A stretch of DNA of 11,009 bases from CAZFCK01 sp964517355 (GTDB lineage Bacteria; Desulfobacterota; Desulfovibrionia; Desulfovibrionales; Desulfovibrionaceae). Below, piece by piece: positions 1 through 7,800 of the stretch (its first letter is position 1; each line of letters opens with the position of its first letter). A program made the translations under genes and the position numbers. The notes under the pieces were generated by a model. That model searched no databases. It was not told the origin of the DNA and saw only the letters and a program-made list of their open reading frames with translations. The stretch spans positions 1 through 11,009 of the forward strand of contig CAZFCK010000158.1 of assembly GCA_964517355.1 (NCBI GenBank). Reading direction: 5' to 3'.

Positions 1-17
1 TTCCAGGGAAATGCATA

Positions 18-52
18 AGAGCATCTAGCGCTTTTCAAGCGTGAGATGCTCT
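18..52. repeat. Imperfect palindrome / hairpin in the left flank
   Basis: AGAGCATCT (18-26) is perfectly complementary to AGATGCTCT (44-52). After one mismatch (27/43) and a G-T pair, CGCTT (29-33) pairs with AAGCG (37-41) around a three-base loop. No T-run follows, so a simple Rho-independent terminator is not supported. It could be a terminator of an upstream gene lacking a tail, or a dispersed REP-like intergenic palindrome. Confidence 0.75.
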
Positions 53-60
53 AACCGTTG

Positions 61-76
61 ACCCGTGTCATCGGGT
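61..76. repeat. Small hairpin in the left flank
   Basis: ACCCG (61-65) and CGGGT (72-76) form a five-base stem with a six-base loop, between the larger hairpins at 18-52 and 94-130. Alone it could be chance; it is noted because three hairpins stand in series. Confidence 0.4.
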
Positions 77-93
77 CGTCTATCAATCCTTAC

Positions 94-130
94 AGCGGAC
101 TCATGGGGGCAGACATGGCCCCCATCCGCT
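94..130. repeat. Strong GC-rich hairpin upstream of the operon
   Basis: ATGGGGGC (103-110) pairs perfectly with GCCCCCAT (118-125) around a seven-base loop. The outer arms AGCGG (94-98) and CCGCT (126-130) continue the stem after a four-base bulge (99-102), giving 13 pairs in all. No T-run follows. It lies before the candidate promoter, so it may end an upstream transcript, insulate the operon, or be part of a structured RNA. Confidence 0.75.
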
Positions 131-144
131 CCCATGGAGGCACG

Positions 145-174
145 TTGCACGGAGGCAACTCGCTAACTTATAAA
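145..174 (+). promoter_or_regulatory. Possible sigma70-type promoter for the operon
   Basis: TATAAA (169-174) matches the -10 consensus at five of six positions. TTGCAC (145-150), 18 bases upstream, is a poor -35 element with only the TTG matching. Transcription would start near 181, giving a leader of about 95 bases. It lies just after the hairpins at 18-130. This is a weak call; it is the best candidate seen upstream of the helicase gene. Confidence 0.3.
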
Positions 175-277
175 GTCGAAAAAACTTCTTGTCCAACCTG
201 TTGCCCGTCTTCTAAAAGTAAGCAAAGACGAAGTAGACGAATGGATTTACCAAAAAAGAACGAGGTGGATGACTTGT
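167..277 (+). pseudogene. Possible relic of an excisionase-type helix-turn-helix, in frame with the helicase
   Basis: The helicase frame stays open upstream of its start, back to a TAA at 164-166, but contains no ATG, GTG or TTG before 269. Translated, it gives VARLLKVSKDEVDEWI (around 200-247), which fits the spacing of small MerR/excisionase-like helix-turn-helix domains. Such small DNA-binding genes often precede defence operons. It may be the remains of a regulator gene that lost its 5' end, or a chance likeness. Confidence is low because only about 20 residues support it. Confidence 0.25.
262..268 (+). promoter_or_regulatory. Ribosome binding site deciding the helicase start
   Basis: GAGGTGG is one mismatch from GGAGG-type sites. 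It directly touches the ATG at 269, which is too close to work, but lies nine bases before the ATG at 278. It therefore favours 278 as the true start. Confidence 0.7.
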
Positions 278-3200
278 ATGGTAAAGCTTGAACAACTCGC
301 TGCGAACCAGATGCTTTCCGGAATCGAGGATGGAAAGGTTGTCCGCGTCGTGACGTTGGAGAAAATTGGAGAGCACTCCGTCACCTTGTATTATAAGGAT
401 GGGTCGGGACGCCTTGGCGAAAGAATGCTCTTCCGTACTGACGAGCCCTCCATCACCTTCGCGGATTCGGGTTGTCCGTGGAGATTCGACGCTCCCGCGG
501 ACAACTTCAAGCTCGCAGTAGAAGCCCAGCGGATCAGCCTTGCCCACCTCTTCGACCCCATGATGGCGGTGCACACCTCCAACGTCGATCCCCTCCCGCA
601 CCAGATCACCGCCGTGTACGAATCCATGATCCCCAAGCAGCCGCTTCGTTACGTCCTGGCGGACGACCCCGGCGCGGGAAAGACCATCATGGCCGGGCTC
701 CTGATCCGGGAGCTGGTCATGCGCAGCGACACCCAACGCATTCTCATCGTCTGCCCCGGCGGTCTTGTCGAGCAATGGCAGGACGAGCTGTATGAAAAAT
801 TCGGGATGACCTTCAAGATATTCAGCCGGGAGATGTTCGAGCACTCCCACACCGGCAATCCCTTCGAGGACAACGACAGGCTGATCGCCCGCCTGGACCA
901 GCTGTCCAGAAGCGAGGAAATCCAGGAGAAGCTGCGCATCACGGATTGGGATCTGGTGATTGTGGACGAAGCTCATAAAATGTCCGCCCATTACTTCGGA
1001 AACAAGGTCAACAAGACCAAGCGTTTTCTTCTTGGAGAACTGCTCTCCGCACGGGCCCGTCACTTTCTGCTGATGACGGCGACGCCGCACAACGGCAAGG
1101 AAGAGGACTTCCAGCTCTTTCTGTCACTCCTTGACGGGGACAGGTTCTACGGCAAATTCCGGGATGGCGCTCACAAGGTCGATATCTCGGACATGATGCG
1201 CAGGATGGTGAAGGAGGAACTGCTCAAGTTCGACGGAACGCCCCTCTTCCCGGAGCGCAAGGCTTACACCGCAAGCTACCAGCTCTCGGAGATCGAAGCC
1301 GGTTTGTACGCCGCGGTGACCGACTACGTGAAAAACGAGATGAACAAGGCGGACAACCTCGACGGCAAGCGCAAGGGAACCGTTGGCTTCGCTCTCACGC
1401 TTCTCCAACGCCGTCTCGCCTCGTCGCCGGAAGCCATCTACCAATCCCTGAAACGCCGCCGTCAGCGGCTCGAACGCCGGGTCGAGGAGGAGCGGGTTGT
1501 GCAGCGCGGCGGCGACTACGTCTCGGAAACCTATGCGGAATATGGCGTGGACAATTGGGATGACGCCGACGAGCAACTGACCGACACCGAATACGAAGAG
1601 CTGACCGACACCCTGGTGGATCAGGCGACCGCCGCCCAGACCATCGAGGAGCTGAAAAGCGAGATAGAAAACCTCAAAATGCTGGAGCAGCAAGCCAAGG
1701 CCGTTGTCCTGTCCGGCCAGGACAAGAAGTGGGAGGAGCTGTCCTCCATCCTTCAGGACAACAAGCATATGTTCGACGTGAACGACAACCGCCGCAAGCT
1801 CATCCTCTTCACTGAGCACAAGGACACGTTGAACTACCTCAAGGACCGCATCACCGCCCTCCTTGGCGATCTGAACGCCGTGGTCACCATCCATGGCGGC
1901 ATGGGCAGGGACGAACGGCGCAAGACCCAGGAGCTGTTCCGGTTCGACAAGGACACCCTGATCCTCATCGCCACGGACGCGGCCGGCGAAGGCGTGAACC
2001 TGCAAAACGCCAACCTCATGGTCAACTACGACCTGCCCTGGAACCCCAACAGGCTGGAGCAGCGTTTCGGACGCATCCACCGCATCGGGCAGACCGAGGT
2101 CTGCCACCTTTGGAACATCGTCGCCATGGACACCAGGGAGGGCGATGTCTTCTACCGCCTGTTCGAGAAACTGGAGATAGAACGCGAAGCCCTTGGGGGG
2201 CGCGTCTTCGATGTCCTCGGCGAAATCTTCGAAGAACGCGCCCTCAAGGACATGCTCATCGAAGCCATCCGCTACGGAGACGATCCCGAGGTGCGGGCCA
2301 AGCTGGAGCGCCAGGTCCAGGGCGCCTTGGACACCGAGCGCATCAAGCTGATCATAAACCGCAGCGCGCTGGCGGAAGAGGTCATGAGCAAGGACCGCCT
2401 CTACGCCGTCAAGGAAGAGATGGAGAAAGCCGAGGCGCGGAAGCTCCAGCCCTATTTCATCCGGGCCTTTTTCATGGAGGCGTTCAAGAGCCTCGGCGGC
2501 GATTTGCGGCAACGCGAAGCGGGGCGCTACGAGATCACCCATGTCCCGGCGGTGATCCGGGAACGTGACCGGGTTATCGGCGGACGCGATCCCGTCCTCA
2601 AGAAATACGAACGCATCTGCTTCGAACGCCGCCTCGTCCGCGTCTATGGCAAGCCCATGGCCAGCCTCGTTCACCCCGGGCACCCGCTCATGGCGGCGGT
2701 GACGGACCTGGTGCTGGAGACCAACCGCAATTTCCTGAAGCAGGGAACCGTGCTGGTCGATCCCACGGATACGGGCGCTACCCCGCGGGTCCTGGTGATG
2801 ATCGACCATGCCGTCAGGGAGTCGGTCTACGGCAAGGACGAACGGCACGTCACCTCGCGCAGGATGCAGTTCGTGGAGATCGACGCCGAAGGCAACGTCT
2901 TTCACGCCGGATGGGCTCCGCATCTGGACCTGGAACCCCTTCCCGAGCCGGACGCCCACCTCGTCCGGGACATCCTGAAGCAGCCATGGCTGTGCGACAC
3001 CCTGGAGCAACAGGCCCTCTCCTACGCCGCCGAAAAGCTCGTCCCCGAGCACTTCCAGGAGGTCAAGGAACGGCGGGAGCGGCATGTGGACAAAATACTC
3101 CATGCCGTCCATGAGCGGTTGACCAAAGAGATTGATCACCAGCAAGATAATTACTTCAAGCTCCTTGATGCCGTCGCGGCCGGCAAGCAGCCTCGCGTCC

Positions 3201-3772
3201 AGCCGGAAATGGCGAAGAGAAGAGCTGAAGAAATGCGCGCCCGCCTGGAGCAGCGCACCAAGGAGCTCATGGCCAAGCGCAACGTCATCTCGAGTCCGCC
3301 AGTGGTCGTCGGCGGCGCTTTGGTCGTTCCAGCCGGATTGCTGGCCCGGCGCAAGGGTGAAGCGACGCCTCTCTTCAGCGCGGACGCCGCACGGCGCACC
3401 GCGATAGAACGGATCGCCATGCAGGCGGTCATGGATCGGGAGCGCGCCAACGGCTACCGGACCAAGGATGTCGCCGCCGAAAAATGCGGCTGGGACATCT
3501 CCTCGTACAAGGACGGTGAGATCGACCGCCATATCGAGGTCAAGGGCAGGGCCAAGGGCATGAGCACCATCACCGTGACCCGCAACGAGATCATGTACGC
3601 CCTGAACCAGGAGGACAAGTTCCTGCTGGCAGTGGTGTTCGTGGACGAGAACGACAACGCCCATGGCCCCCACTATGTGCGCAAACCCTTCAATGCGGAG
3701 CCGGATTGGGGGGTGGCGAGCGTGAACTACGGTTTAGCTGAGTTGTTGAATAGGGCTGAACGTGATGTTTGA
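278..3772 (+). CDS. SNF2/RapA-like helicase with C-terminal DUF3883 nuclease-like domain
   Basis: This is a 1164-residue superfamily 2 helicase/translocase, probably cytoplasmic and acting on DNA. The visible motifs are Walker A DDPGAGKT (129-136), DEAH box (230-233), TATP (267-270), a second RecA lobe with TDAAGEGVNL (about 565-574), and the arginine-finger motif QRFGRIHRIGQ (595-605), typical of the SNF2/RapA group. A charged, helical insert lies between the lobes (about 370-520). The C-terminus (about 1040-1150) resembles DUF3883, a PD-(D/E)xK-like fold, with D1073 and the pair E1087/K1089 in IEVKGR. The start at 278 is preferred over the in-frame ATG at 269: AGGTGG (263-268) lies 9 bases before 278 but touches 269, and family members begin with a sequence like MVKLEQL. 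It heads the operon and overlaps the next gene by 8 bases. It resembles the DrmD helicase of DISARM in type. Nuclease activity is inferred, not shown. Confidence 0.94.
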   Translation: MVKLEQLAANQMLSGIEDGKVVRVVTLEKIGEHSVTLYYKDGSGRLGERMLFRTDEPSITFADSGCPWRFDAPADNFKLAVEAQRISLAHLFDPMMAVHTSNVDPLPHQITAVYESMIPKQPLRYVLADDPGAGKTIMAGLLIRELVMRSDTQRILIVCPGGLVEQWQDELYEKFGMTFKIFSREMFEHSHTGNPFEDNDRLIARLDQLSRSEEIQEKLRITDWDLVIVDEAHKMSAHYFGNKVNKTKRFLLGELLSARARHFLLMTATPHNGKEEDFQLFLSLLDGDRFYGKFRDGAHKVDISDMMRRMVKEELLKFDGTPLFPERKAYTASYQLSEIEAGLYAAVTDYVKNEMNKADNLDGKRKGTVGFALTLLQRRLASSPEAIYQSLKRRRQRLERRVEEERVVQRGGDYVSETYAEYGVDNWDDADEQLTDTEYEELTDTLVDQATAAQTIEELKSEIENLKMLEQQAKAVVLSGQDKKWEELSSILQDNKHMFDVNDNRRKLILFTEHKDTLNYLKDRITALLGDLNAVVTIHGGMGRDERRKTQELFRFDKDTLILIATDAAGEGVNLQNANLMVNYDLPWNPNRLEQRFGRIHRIGQTEVCHLWNIVAMDTREGDVFYRLFEKLEIEREALGGRVFDVLGEIFEERALKDMLIEAIRYGDDPEVRAKLERQVQGALDTERIKLIINRSALAEEVMSKDRLYAVKEEMEKAEARKLQPYFIRAFFMEAFKSLGGDLRQREAGRYEITHVPAVIRERDRVIGGRDPVLKKYERICFERRLVRVYGKPMASLVHPGHPLMAAVTDLVLETNRNFLKQGTVLVDPTDTGATPRVLVMIDHAVRESVYGKDERHVTSRRMQFVEIDAEGNVFHAGWAPHLDLEPLPEPDAHLVRDILKQPWLCDTLEQQALSYAAEKLVPEHFQEVKERRERHVDKILHAVHERLTKEIDHQQDNYFKLLDAVAAGKQPRVQPEMAKRRAEEMRARLEQRTKELMAKRNVISSPPVVVGGALVVPAGLLARRKGEATPLFSADAARRTAIERIAMQAVMDRERANGYRTKDVAAEKCGWDISSYKDGEIDRHIEVKGRAKGMSTITVTRNEIMYALNQEDKFLLAVVFVDENDNAHGPHYVRKPFNAEPDWGVASVNYGLAELLNRAERDV

Positions 3773-4880
3773 TTTTTTCAAAGACTTCGGAAACATAACG
3801 GACGAAGAAGTTCAAGTACAGGATATTTTCCAACGGATGGTGGAGAATGCTTTTGATTTCCTTCAGCACGCAATCGAAGAGATCGAAGAACATCCTAAAT
3901 ATTCAATTATCAACTTTTTCTGCGGCATCGAGTTGTTTTTCAAGGCTGCGTTATTGAAAGAGAAATGGGAATATACAGTAGTTAATGGACAAAGAGACAA
4001 GGCAACACTCCATGATTATATAAGAGGGAAGTATAAGACTGTTGGATTTGTCCAAGCAAATAAATCACTAGAAGAATATGACAAAGAGTTACCAGAATCT
4101 GATCCAGCCTTTAACTGTTTCGACGGTATTCGGAAAATAAGAAATATGATGGTTCACTTTGTGCCCCACAATGAGCTGCCTGATCCGCAAAAGACTGGCG
4201 AAGAAATCGCAACAGAAGAAATCAAAGGGCTCTATTACCTACATCAACTTTTAACAGAAAAATGGACGGATGACTTTTTTAACTTTCATCAAGAAATAGA
4301 TGATCTTTCTGAGAAGATACATAATCTGGGAGAATTTTTAAAAGAGAAGTATAAAAATCTGTCCGATGAAATAGCAGAATGCAAAGATCTCGGATGTTTG
4401 GTTTCAAAATGCAATTTATGTAATTTTGATTCGTTTATTTCTCAGCCTGAGAAAGAAGGATTAATTGAGCGATATTGTCTTGTTTGCAAGTACTCCAATA
4501 ATCTATTTGGCTATTCATGTGCCGAGTGCGGCCATTTGAATATTTTAGAAGAGGGAGATGGCAGCTCTTGTGAAAAATGTAATGCTCCTATTGGATTAGA
4601 GAGACTCATTGAGGAGTTTGGTGATGACACAACATCAAAAGATTACATTACAGAACCTACTCATGCTCACTGTGGCATGTGCGAATCATCTGATTTGACT
4701 GTAGTTCCATATGGCGAAGGGTACTTATGTTTATATTGTTTCGATTATACTGATGCTATGAGTTTGCATCGGTGCGAGTGGTGTGGTGATTTAAACTCAT
4801 CACCCCTCGAAAACAGTTACCTCACTGGCTGTGTAGCCTGTGATGGCAAGTTCGGCAGTCCTGAGTTCGAAAAGGAATGA
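3765..4880 (+). CDS. HEPN-domain putative RNase fused to a multi-zinc-ribbon tail
   Basis: This 371-residue protein matches no named gene I know. The N-terminal half is helical and HEPN-like: a helix with GIELFFKAALL (54-64), then the RX4H motif RNMMVH (R126 to H131), the usual active site of HEPN ribonucleases. A helical, probably coiled-coil stretch (170-205) follows. The tail carries eight CxxC knuckles, at cysteines 216/219, 238/241, 252/255, 269/272, 303/306, 322/325, 337/340 and 356/359, enough for four zinc ribbons. HEPN RNases are common toxins and effectors in defence systems. A role as RNA-cleaving effector with a zinc-ribbon nucleic-acid or protein sensor is my inference. A GTG at 3762 is an alternative start; AGGG at 3752-3755 is a weak ribosome site. 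Base composition is AT-rich (28% and 40% GC in two counted 60-base lines) against about 60% in the helicase gene, suggesting separate acquisition. Confidence 0.85.
   Translation: MFDFFKDFGNITDEEVQVQDIFQRMVENAFDFLQHAIEEIEEHPKYSIINFFCGIELFFKAALLKEKWEYTVVNGQRDKATLHDYIRGKYKTVGFVQANKSLEEYDKELPESDPAFNCFDGIRKIRNMMVHFVPHNELPDPQKTGEEIATEEIKGLYYLHQLLTEKWTDDFFNFHQEIDDLSEKIHNLGEFLKEKYKNLSDEIAECKDLGCLVSKCNLCNFDSFISQPEKEGLIERYCLVCKYSNNLFGYSCAECGHLNILEEGDGSSCEKCNAPIGLERLIEEFGDDTTSKDYITEPTHAHCGMCESSDLTVVPYGEGYLCLYCFDYTDAMSLHRCEWCGDLNSSPLENSYLTGCVACDGKFGSPEFEKE
4871..4876 (+). promoter_or_regulatory. Ribosome binding site of the methylase gene
   Basis: AAAGGA lies inside the last codons of the HEPN gene and ends immediately before three consecutive ATG codons (4877, 4880, 4883). 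Spacing of six bases favours 4883. Ribosomes finishing the HEPN gene at 4880 could re-start here, coupling the two products. Confidence 0.55.
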
Positions 4881-4882
4881 TG

Positions 4883-7780
4883 ATGACAAAAGCCCCCAAG
4901 AAACTGATCGAAGTCGCTCTGCCCCTTGACGACATCAACGCGGCGGCGGCTCGTGAAAAATCCATCCGCCATGGGCATCCCTCCACGTTGCACCTCTGGT
5001 GGGCGCGGCGTCCGTTGGCTGCGGCGCGGGCTGTGCTCTTCGCGCAGCTGGTGAACGATCCCGGCGGAGAGCGGGGATGGGGCAAGTATCCGGGGCAGAC
5101 CAAGGAAGACGCGCAAAAGGAACGCGAGCGGCTGTTCGCCATCATCCGTGAGCTGGTCAAGTGGGAGAACACCAACAACGAAGAGCTGTTGGAGGTCGCC
5201 CGCGAGGAGATCCGGAAGTCCTGGCGGGAGACCTGCGAGCTGAACAAGGGCAAGCCCGGATTCGATCCGGACAAGCTGCCCGCCTTCCATGATCCATTCG
5301 CAGGGGGCGGCGCCATTCCTCTTGAAGCGCAGCGGCTGGGCCTGGAGGCCTATGCCTCCGACCTGAATCCGGTGGCGGTGATGATCAACAAGGCCATGAT
5401 CGAAATTCCGCCCAAGTTCGCAGGCAAAGCGCCTGTCGGCCCCATTCCGGACGGGGAGCAGGCGGACAACAGGGGCGTAGGCGGCTGGACCGGGGCCAGA
5501 GGGCTGGCGGAAGACGTCAGGCGCTACGGGCACTGGATGCGCAAGGAGGCGGAAAAGCGCATCGGGCATCTCTATCCCAAGGTCAAGATCACGCCGGAGA
5601 TGGCAAAGGAGCGCCCCGACCTGAAAGGCTATGTGGGGCGGGAACTGACCGTCATCGCCTGGCTCGGGGCAAGGACCGTCAAGTGTCCTAACCCTGCATG
5701 TGGCTGCAGTATGCCTCTTTTGGGTACTTTGATATTATCATCAAAGAAAGGAAAGGAGGCATATTTACTACCTTGTGTGTATGACAATAAGGTACACTTT
5801 ACTGTAGTTAAAGAAAAGCCAAGCATAGGTATTGACCTTGATAGAGGTTACAAGAGAGGTATTTCAGGTATTTTTGAATGCGCATGCTGCGGTTATACTA
5901 CAACCAGAAATTATGTTGCTGAGCAAGGAGTCAATAACAATATTGGTTTTATGCCTACAGCTATTGTTCTCGAGGGGAATAGGGAGAGGATTTATGTTGA
6001 AAATACTTTCAACACTCCCGAAATAGAAACTGCATCAATTAATACAAGTGGCCTAGATGCTCAATTATCCCCAAACCCCCGAGATGTATGGTGTAGAAAC
6101 TTTGGTCTAAACCGACCCATTGACCTCTTTACACCTCGCCAAATTGTGGCGCTTACCACCTTTTCCGATTTGGTGCGGGAAGCTCGGGACCAGGTCATTA
6201 AGGACGCAAAAAACATGGGCTGGTATGATGATGGCATTGCTTTTGATAAAGGAGGGATGGAGTCTACGGCTTATGGAGATGCAGTGGCTGTGTACTTAAC
6301 GCTTGCATTGAACAAAATTGCAGACAGAGGTTCTGTTTTATGTGGATGGGATCGTGGTTATCAAAAAATAGGAAATACATTTGGTCGCCAAGCAATCCCA
6401 ATGAAGTGGGATTTTGTCGAGTCGAACTTTTTCTCAGGATCTACGGGCAGCATTGAGGGGGCCTTTGAGTTCACAGCAAAGGCTATTCCTGCAATAAGTA
6501 GAAGCCAGATAGGATTATCCTCACAGCATAATGCTTCAGGGCAAGACATCTCCAGTGGAAAGGTTATCTCAACCGACCCGCCATATTATGACAATATAGG
6601 CTATGCCGACCTTTCTGACTTCTTTTATGTCTGGATACGACGAGCCCTTAAGCCATATTTTGCGGATCTATTTTCCACCATCTCGGTTCCAAAAGCAGAA
6701 GAATTAATCGCAGCTCCATACAGGCATGGCGGCAAAGAACTTGCTGAACATTTTTTTATGAGTGGAATGCAACAAACCATGGCCAATCTGGCGGAACGAT
6801 CCCACCAAGCGTTTCCCACCACAATCTACTACGCATTCAAGCAAGCTGACACTAAAAATACAGGAACATCATCTACAGGGTGGGAGTCCTTTCTCGAAGC
6901 TGTCATCCAATCGGGCTACTTGATCGCCGGAACTTGGCCCATGCGCACGGAATATACGGGCAACCTCAAGAAATCAGTCAACGCCCTCGCCTCCTCCATC
7001 GTCCTCGTCTGCCGCAAGCGCGACGAAAACGCGCCTTCCATTCCCCGCCGCCAGTTCCTGCGCGAACTCAAGGAGGAACTCCCCGAAGCCCTTGAAGCCA
7101 TGATCGGCGGCAAGAAGGGCGCTTCGCCCATCGCCCCCGTCGACCTGGCGCAAGCCGCCATCGGTCCCGGCATGGCGGTGTTCTCCCGCTACTCCGGCGT
7201 CATCGAGGCGGACGGCTCCAAGATGACCGTGCATGACGCGCTCATCCAGATCAACAAGGTCATCGACGAATTCTTCAACGAAGCCGAAGGAGACATGGAC
7301 TCCGACACCCGCTTCTGCATCGACTGGTTCATGCAATACGGCTTCAAGCAGGCGGAATACGGACAAGCGGACGTCCTGGCCCGGGCCAAGGGAACCACCG
7401 TGGAAGGGCTCGCGGCGGCCGGCGTTGCCGAATCCGGCGGCGGCAAGATGCGGCTCCTGAAGTTCGAGGAGTACCCCGGAAACTGGGACCCGGAGAGGGA
7501 CACCCGAACCCCGGCCTGGGAGGCGCTGCACCAGCTCATCCGGGCGCTTCGCTCCGGCGGCGAGGCGGAAGCGGGGGCGCTCCTGAAGAAGATGGCTGAG
7601 CGGACCGAATCCATCCGCCAGTTGGCGTACCGCCTTTACACCCTGTGCGAACGCAAGGGCTGGGCAGAAGAGGCCCGCGCCTACAACGAACTGATCGCCT
7701 CCTGGCACGGCACCATGGAAGCCGCTGAACAGGCCCATGCAACGTCGCGTGCAGCCAGGCAACTCACTCTCGACATGTAG
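4883..7780 (+). CDS. DUF1156-family adenine-specific DNA methylase with Zn-ribbon
   Basis: This 965-residue protein probably methylates adenine (N6) in DNA using S-adenosylmethionine and so marks self DNA. The N-terminus carries the DUF1156 signature, with KLIEVALPL and LWWARRPLAAARA (38-50). The SAM-binding motif I is DPFAGGGAIPLEA (137-149), followed by SDLNPVAV. A Zn-ribbon is visible with C268, C273, C333 and C336, as in COG1743 methylases. The catalytic motif IV is DPPYYDN (565-571). The C-terminal third is helical and of unknown role. Three tandem ATGs (4877, 4880, 4883) are possible starts. AAAGGA at 4871-4876 has good spacing only for 4883, while 4877 would give the common ATGA overlap with the HEPN gene. 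The gene is a mosaic: about 65-68% GC in its ends and 32-45% in its centre (see 5684-6890). The frame is intact throughout. The methylated site cannot be read from the sequence. Confidence 0.95.
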   Translation: MTKAPKKLIEVALPLDDINAAAAREKSIRHGHPSTLHLWWARRPLAAARAVLFAQLVNDPGGERGWGKYPGQTKEDAQKERERLFAIIRELVKWENTNNEELLEVAREEIRKSWRETCELNKGKPGFDPDKLPAFHDPFAGGGAIPLEAQRLGLEAYASDLNPVAVMINKAMIEIPPKFAGKAPVGPIPDGEQADNRGVGGWTGARGLAEDVRRYGHWMRKEAEKRIGHLYPKVKITPEMAKERPDLKGYVGRELTVIAWLGARTVKCPNPACGCSMPLLGTLILSSKKGKEAYLLPCVYDNKVHFTVVKEKPSIGIDLDRGYKRGISGIFECACCGYTTTRNYVAEQGVNNNIGFMPTAIVLEGNRERIYVENTFNTPEIETASINTSGLDAQLSPNPRDVWCRNFGLNRPIDLFTPRQIVALTTFSDLVREARDQVIKDAKNMGWYDDGIAFDKGGMESTAYGDAVAVYLTLALNKIADRGSVLCGWDRGYQKIGNTFGRQAIPMKWDFVESNFFSGSTGSIEGAFEFTAKAIPAISRSQIGLSSQHNASGQDISSGKVISTDPPYYDNIGYADLSDFFYVWIRRALKPYFADLFSTISVPKAEELIAAPYRHGGKELAEHFFMSGMQQTMANLAERSHQAFPTTIYYAFKQADTKNTGTSSTGWESFLEAVIQSGYLIAGTWPMRTEYTGNLKKSVNALASSIVLVCRKRDENAPSIPRRQFLRELKEELPEALEAMIGGKKGASPIAPVDLAQAAIGPGMAVFSRYSGVIEADGSKMTVHDALIQINKVIDEFFNEAEGDMDSDTRFCIDWFMQYGFKQAEYGQADVLARAKGTTVEGLAAAGVAESGGGKMRLLKFEEYPGNWDPERDTRTPAWEALHQLIRALRSGGEAEAGALLKKMAERTESIRQLAYRLYTLCERKGWAEEARAYNELIASWHGTMEAAEQAHATSRAARQLTLDM
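5684..6890 (+). other. AT-rich block inside the methylase gene (mosaic segment)
   Basis: Hand-counted 60-base lines give 42, 32 and 35% GC at 5701-5880 and 45, 42 and 38% at 6241-6420, against 65% at 5401-5460 and 68% at 7081-7140 in the same gene. The change starts near the first Zn-ribbon cysteine codon (5684) and ends roughly between 6880 and 6930. The block encodes residues of about 268-670, including the Zn-ribbon and catalytic DPPY, but not the SAM motif I. The reading frame is unbroken. Exchange by recombination with a low-GC relative is the simplest explanation. Confidence 0.7.
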
Positions 7781-7787
7781 CCAGATT

Positions 7788-7794
7788 GGAAGGA
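7788..7794 (+). promoter_or_regulatory. Ribosome binding site of the DUF499 ATPase gene
   Basis: GGAAGGA sits in the 20-base gap after the methylase stop codon, six bases before ATG 7801. It is a good site and excludes the upstream TTG at 7786 as the likely start. Confidence 0.75.
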
Positions 7795-7800
7795 TCGGAT

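Noticed and set aside
1..160. tRNA gene or attachment site suggested by the tandem stems in the left flank
   Set aside because: No T-arm sequence, anticodon arm geometry or CCA end fits. I also found no direct repeat of this region in the right flank.
58..291. 77-codon plus-strand frame in the left flank, including a possible 17-codon leader peptide from 241
   Set aside because: It runs through two hairpins, has no ribosome site at 58 or 241 and no protein-like pattern, and overlaps the helicase start region.
1124..3673. 849-codon open frame on the minus strand opposite the helicase gene
   Set aside because: It mirrors a high-GC coding gene whose codon bias leaves the opposite strand free of stops. 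Its protein shows no domain motifs, while the plus strand carries a full set of helicase motifs.
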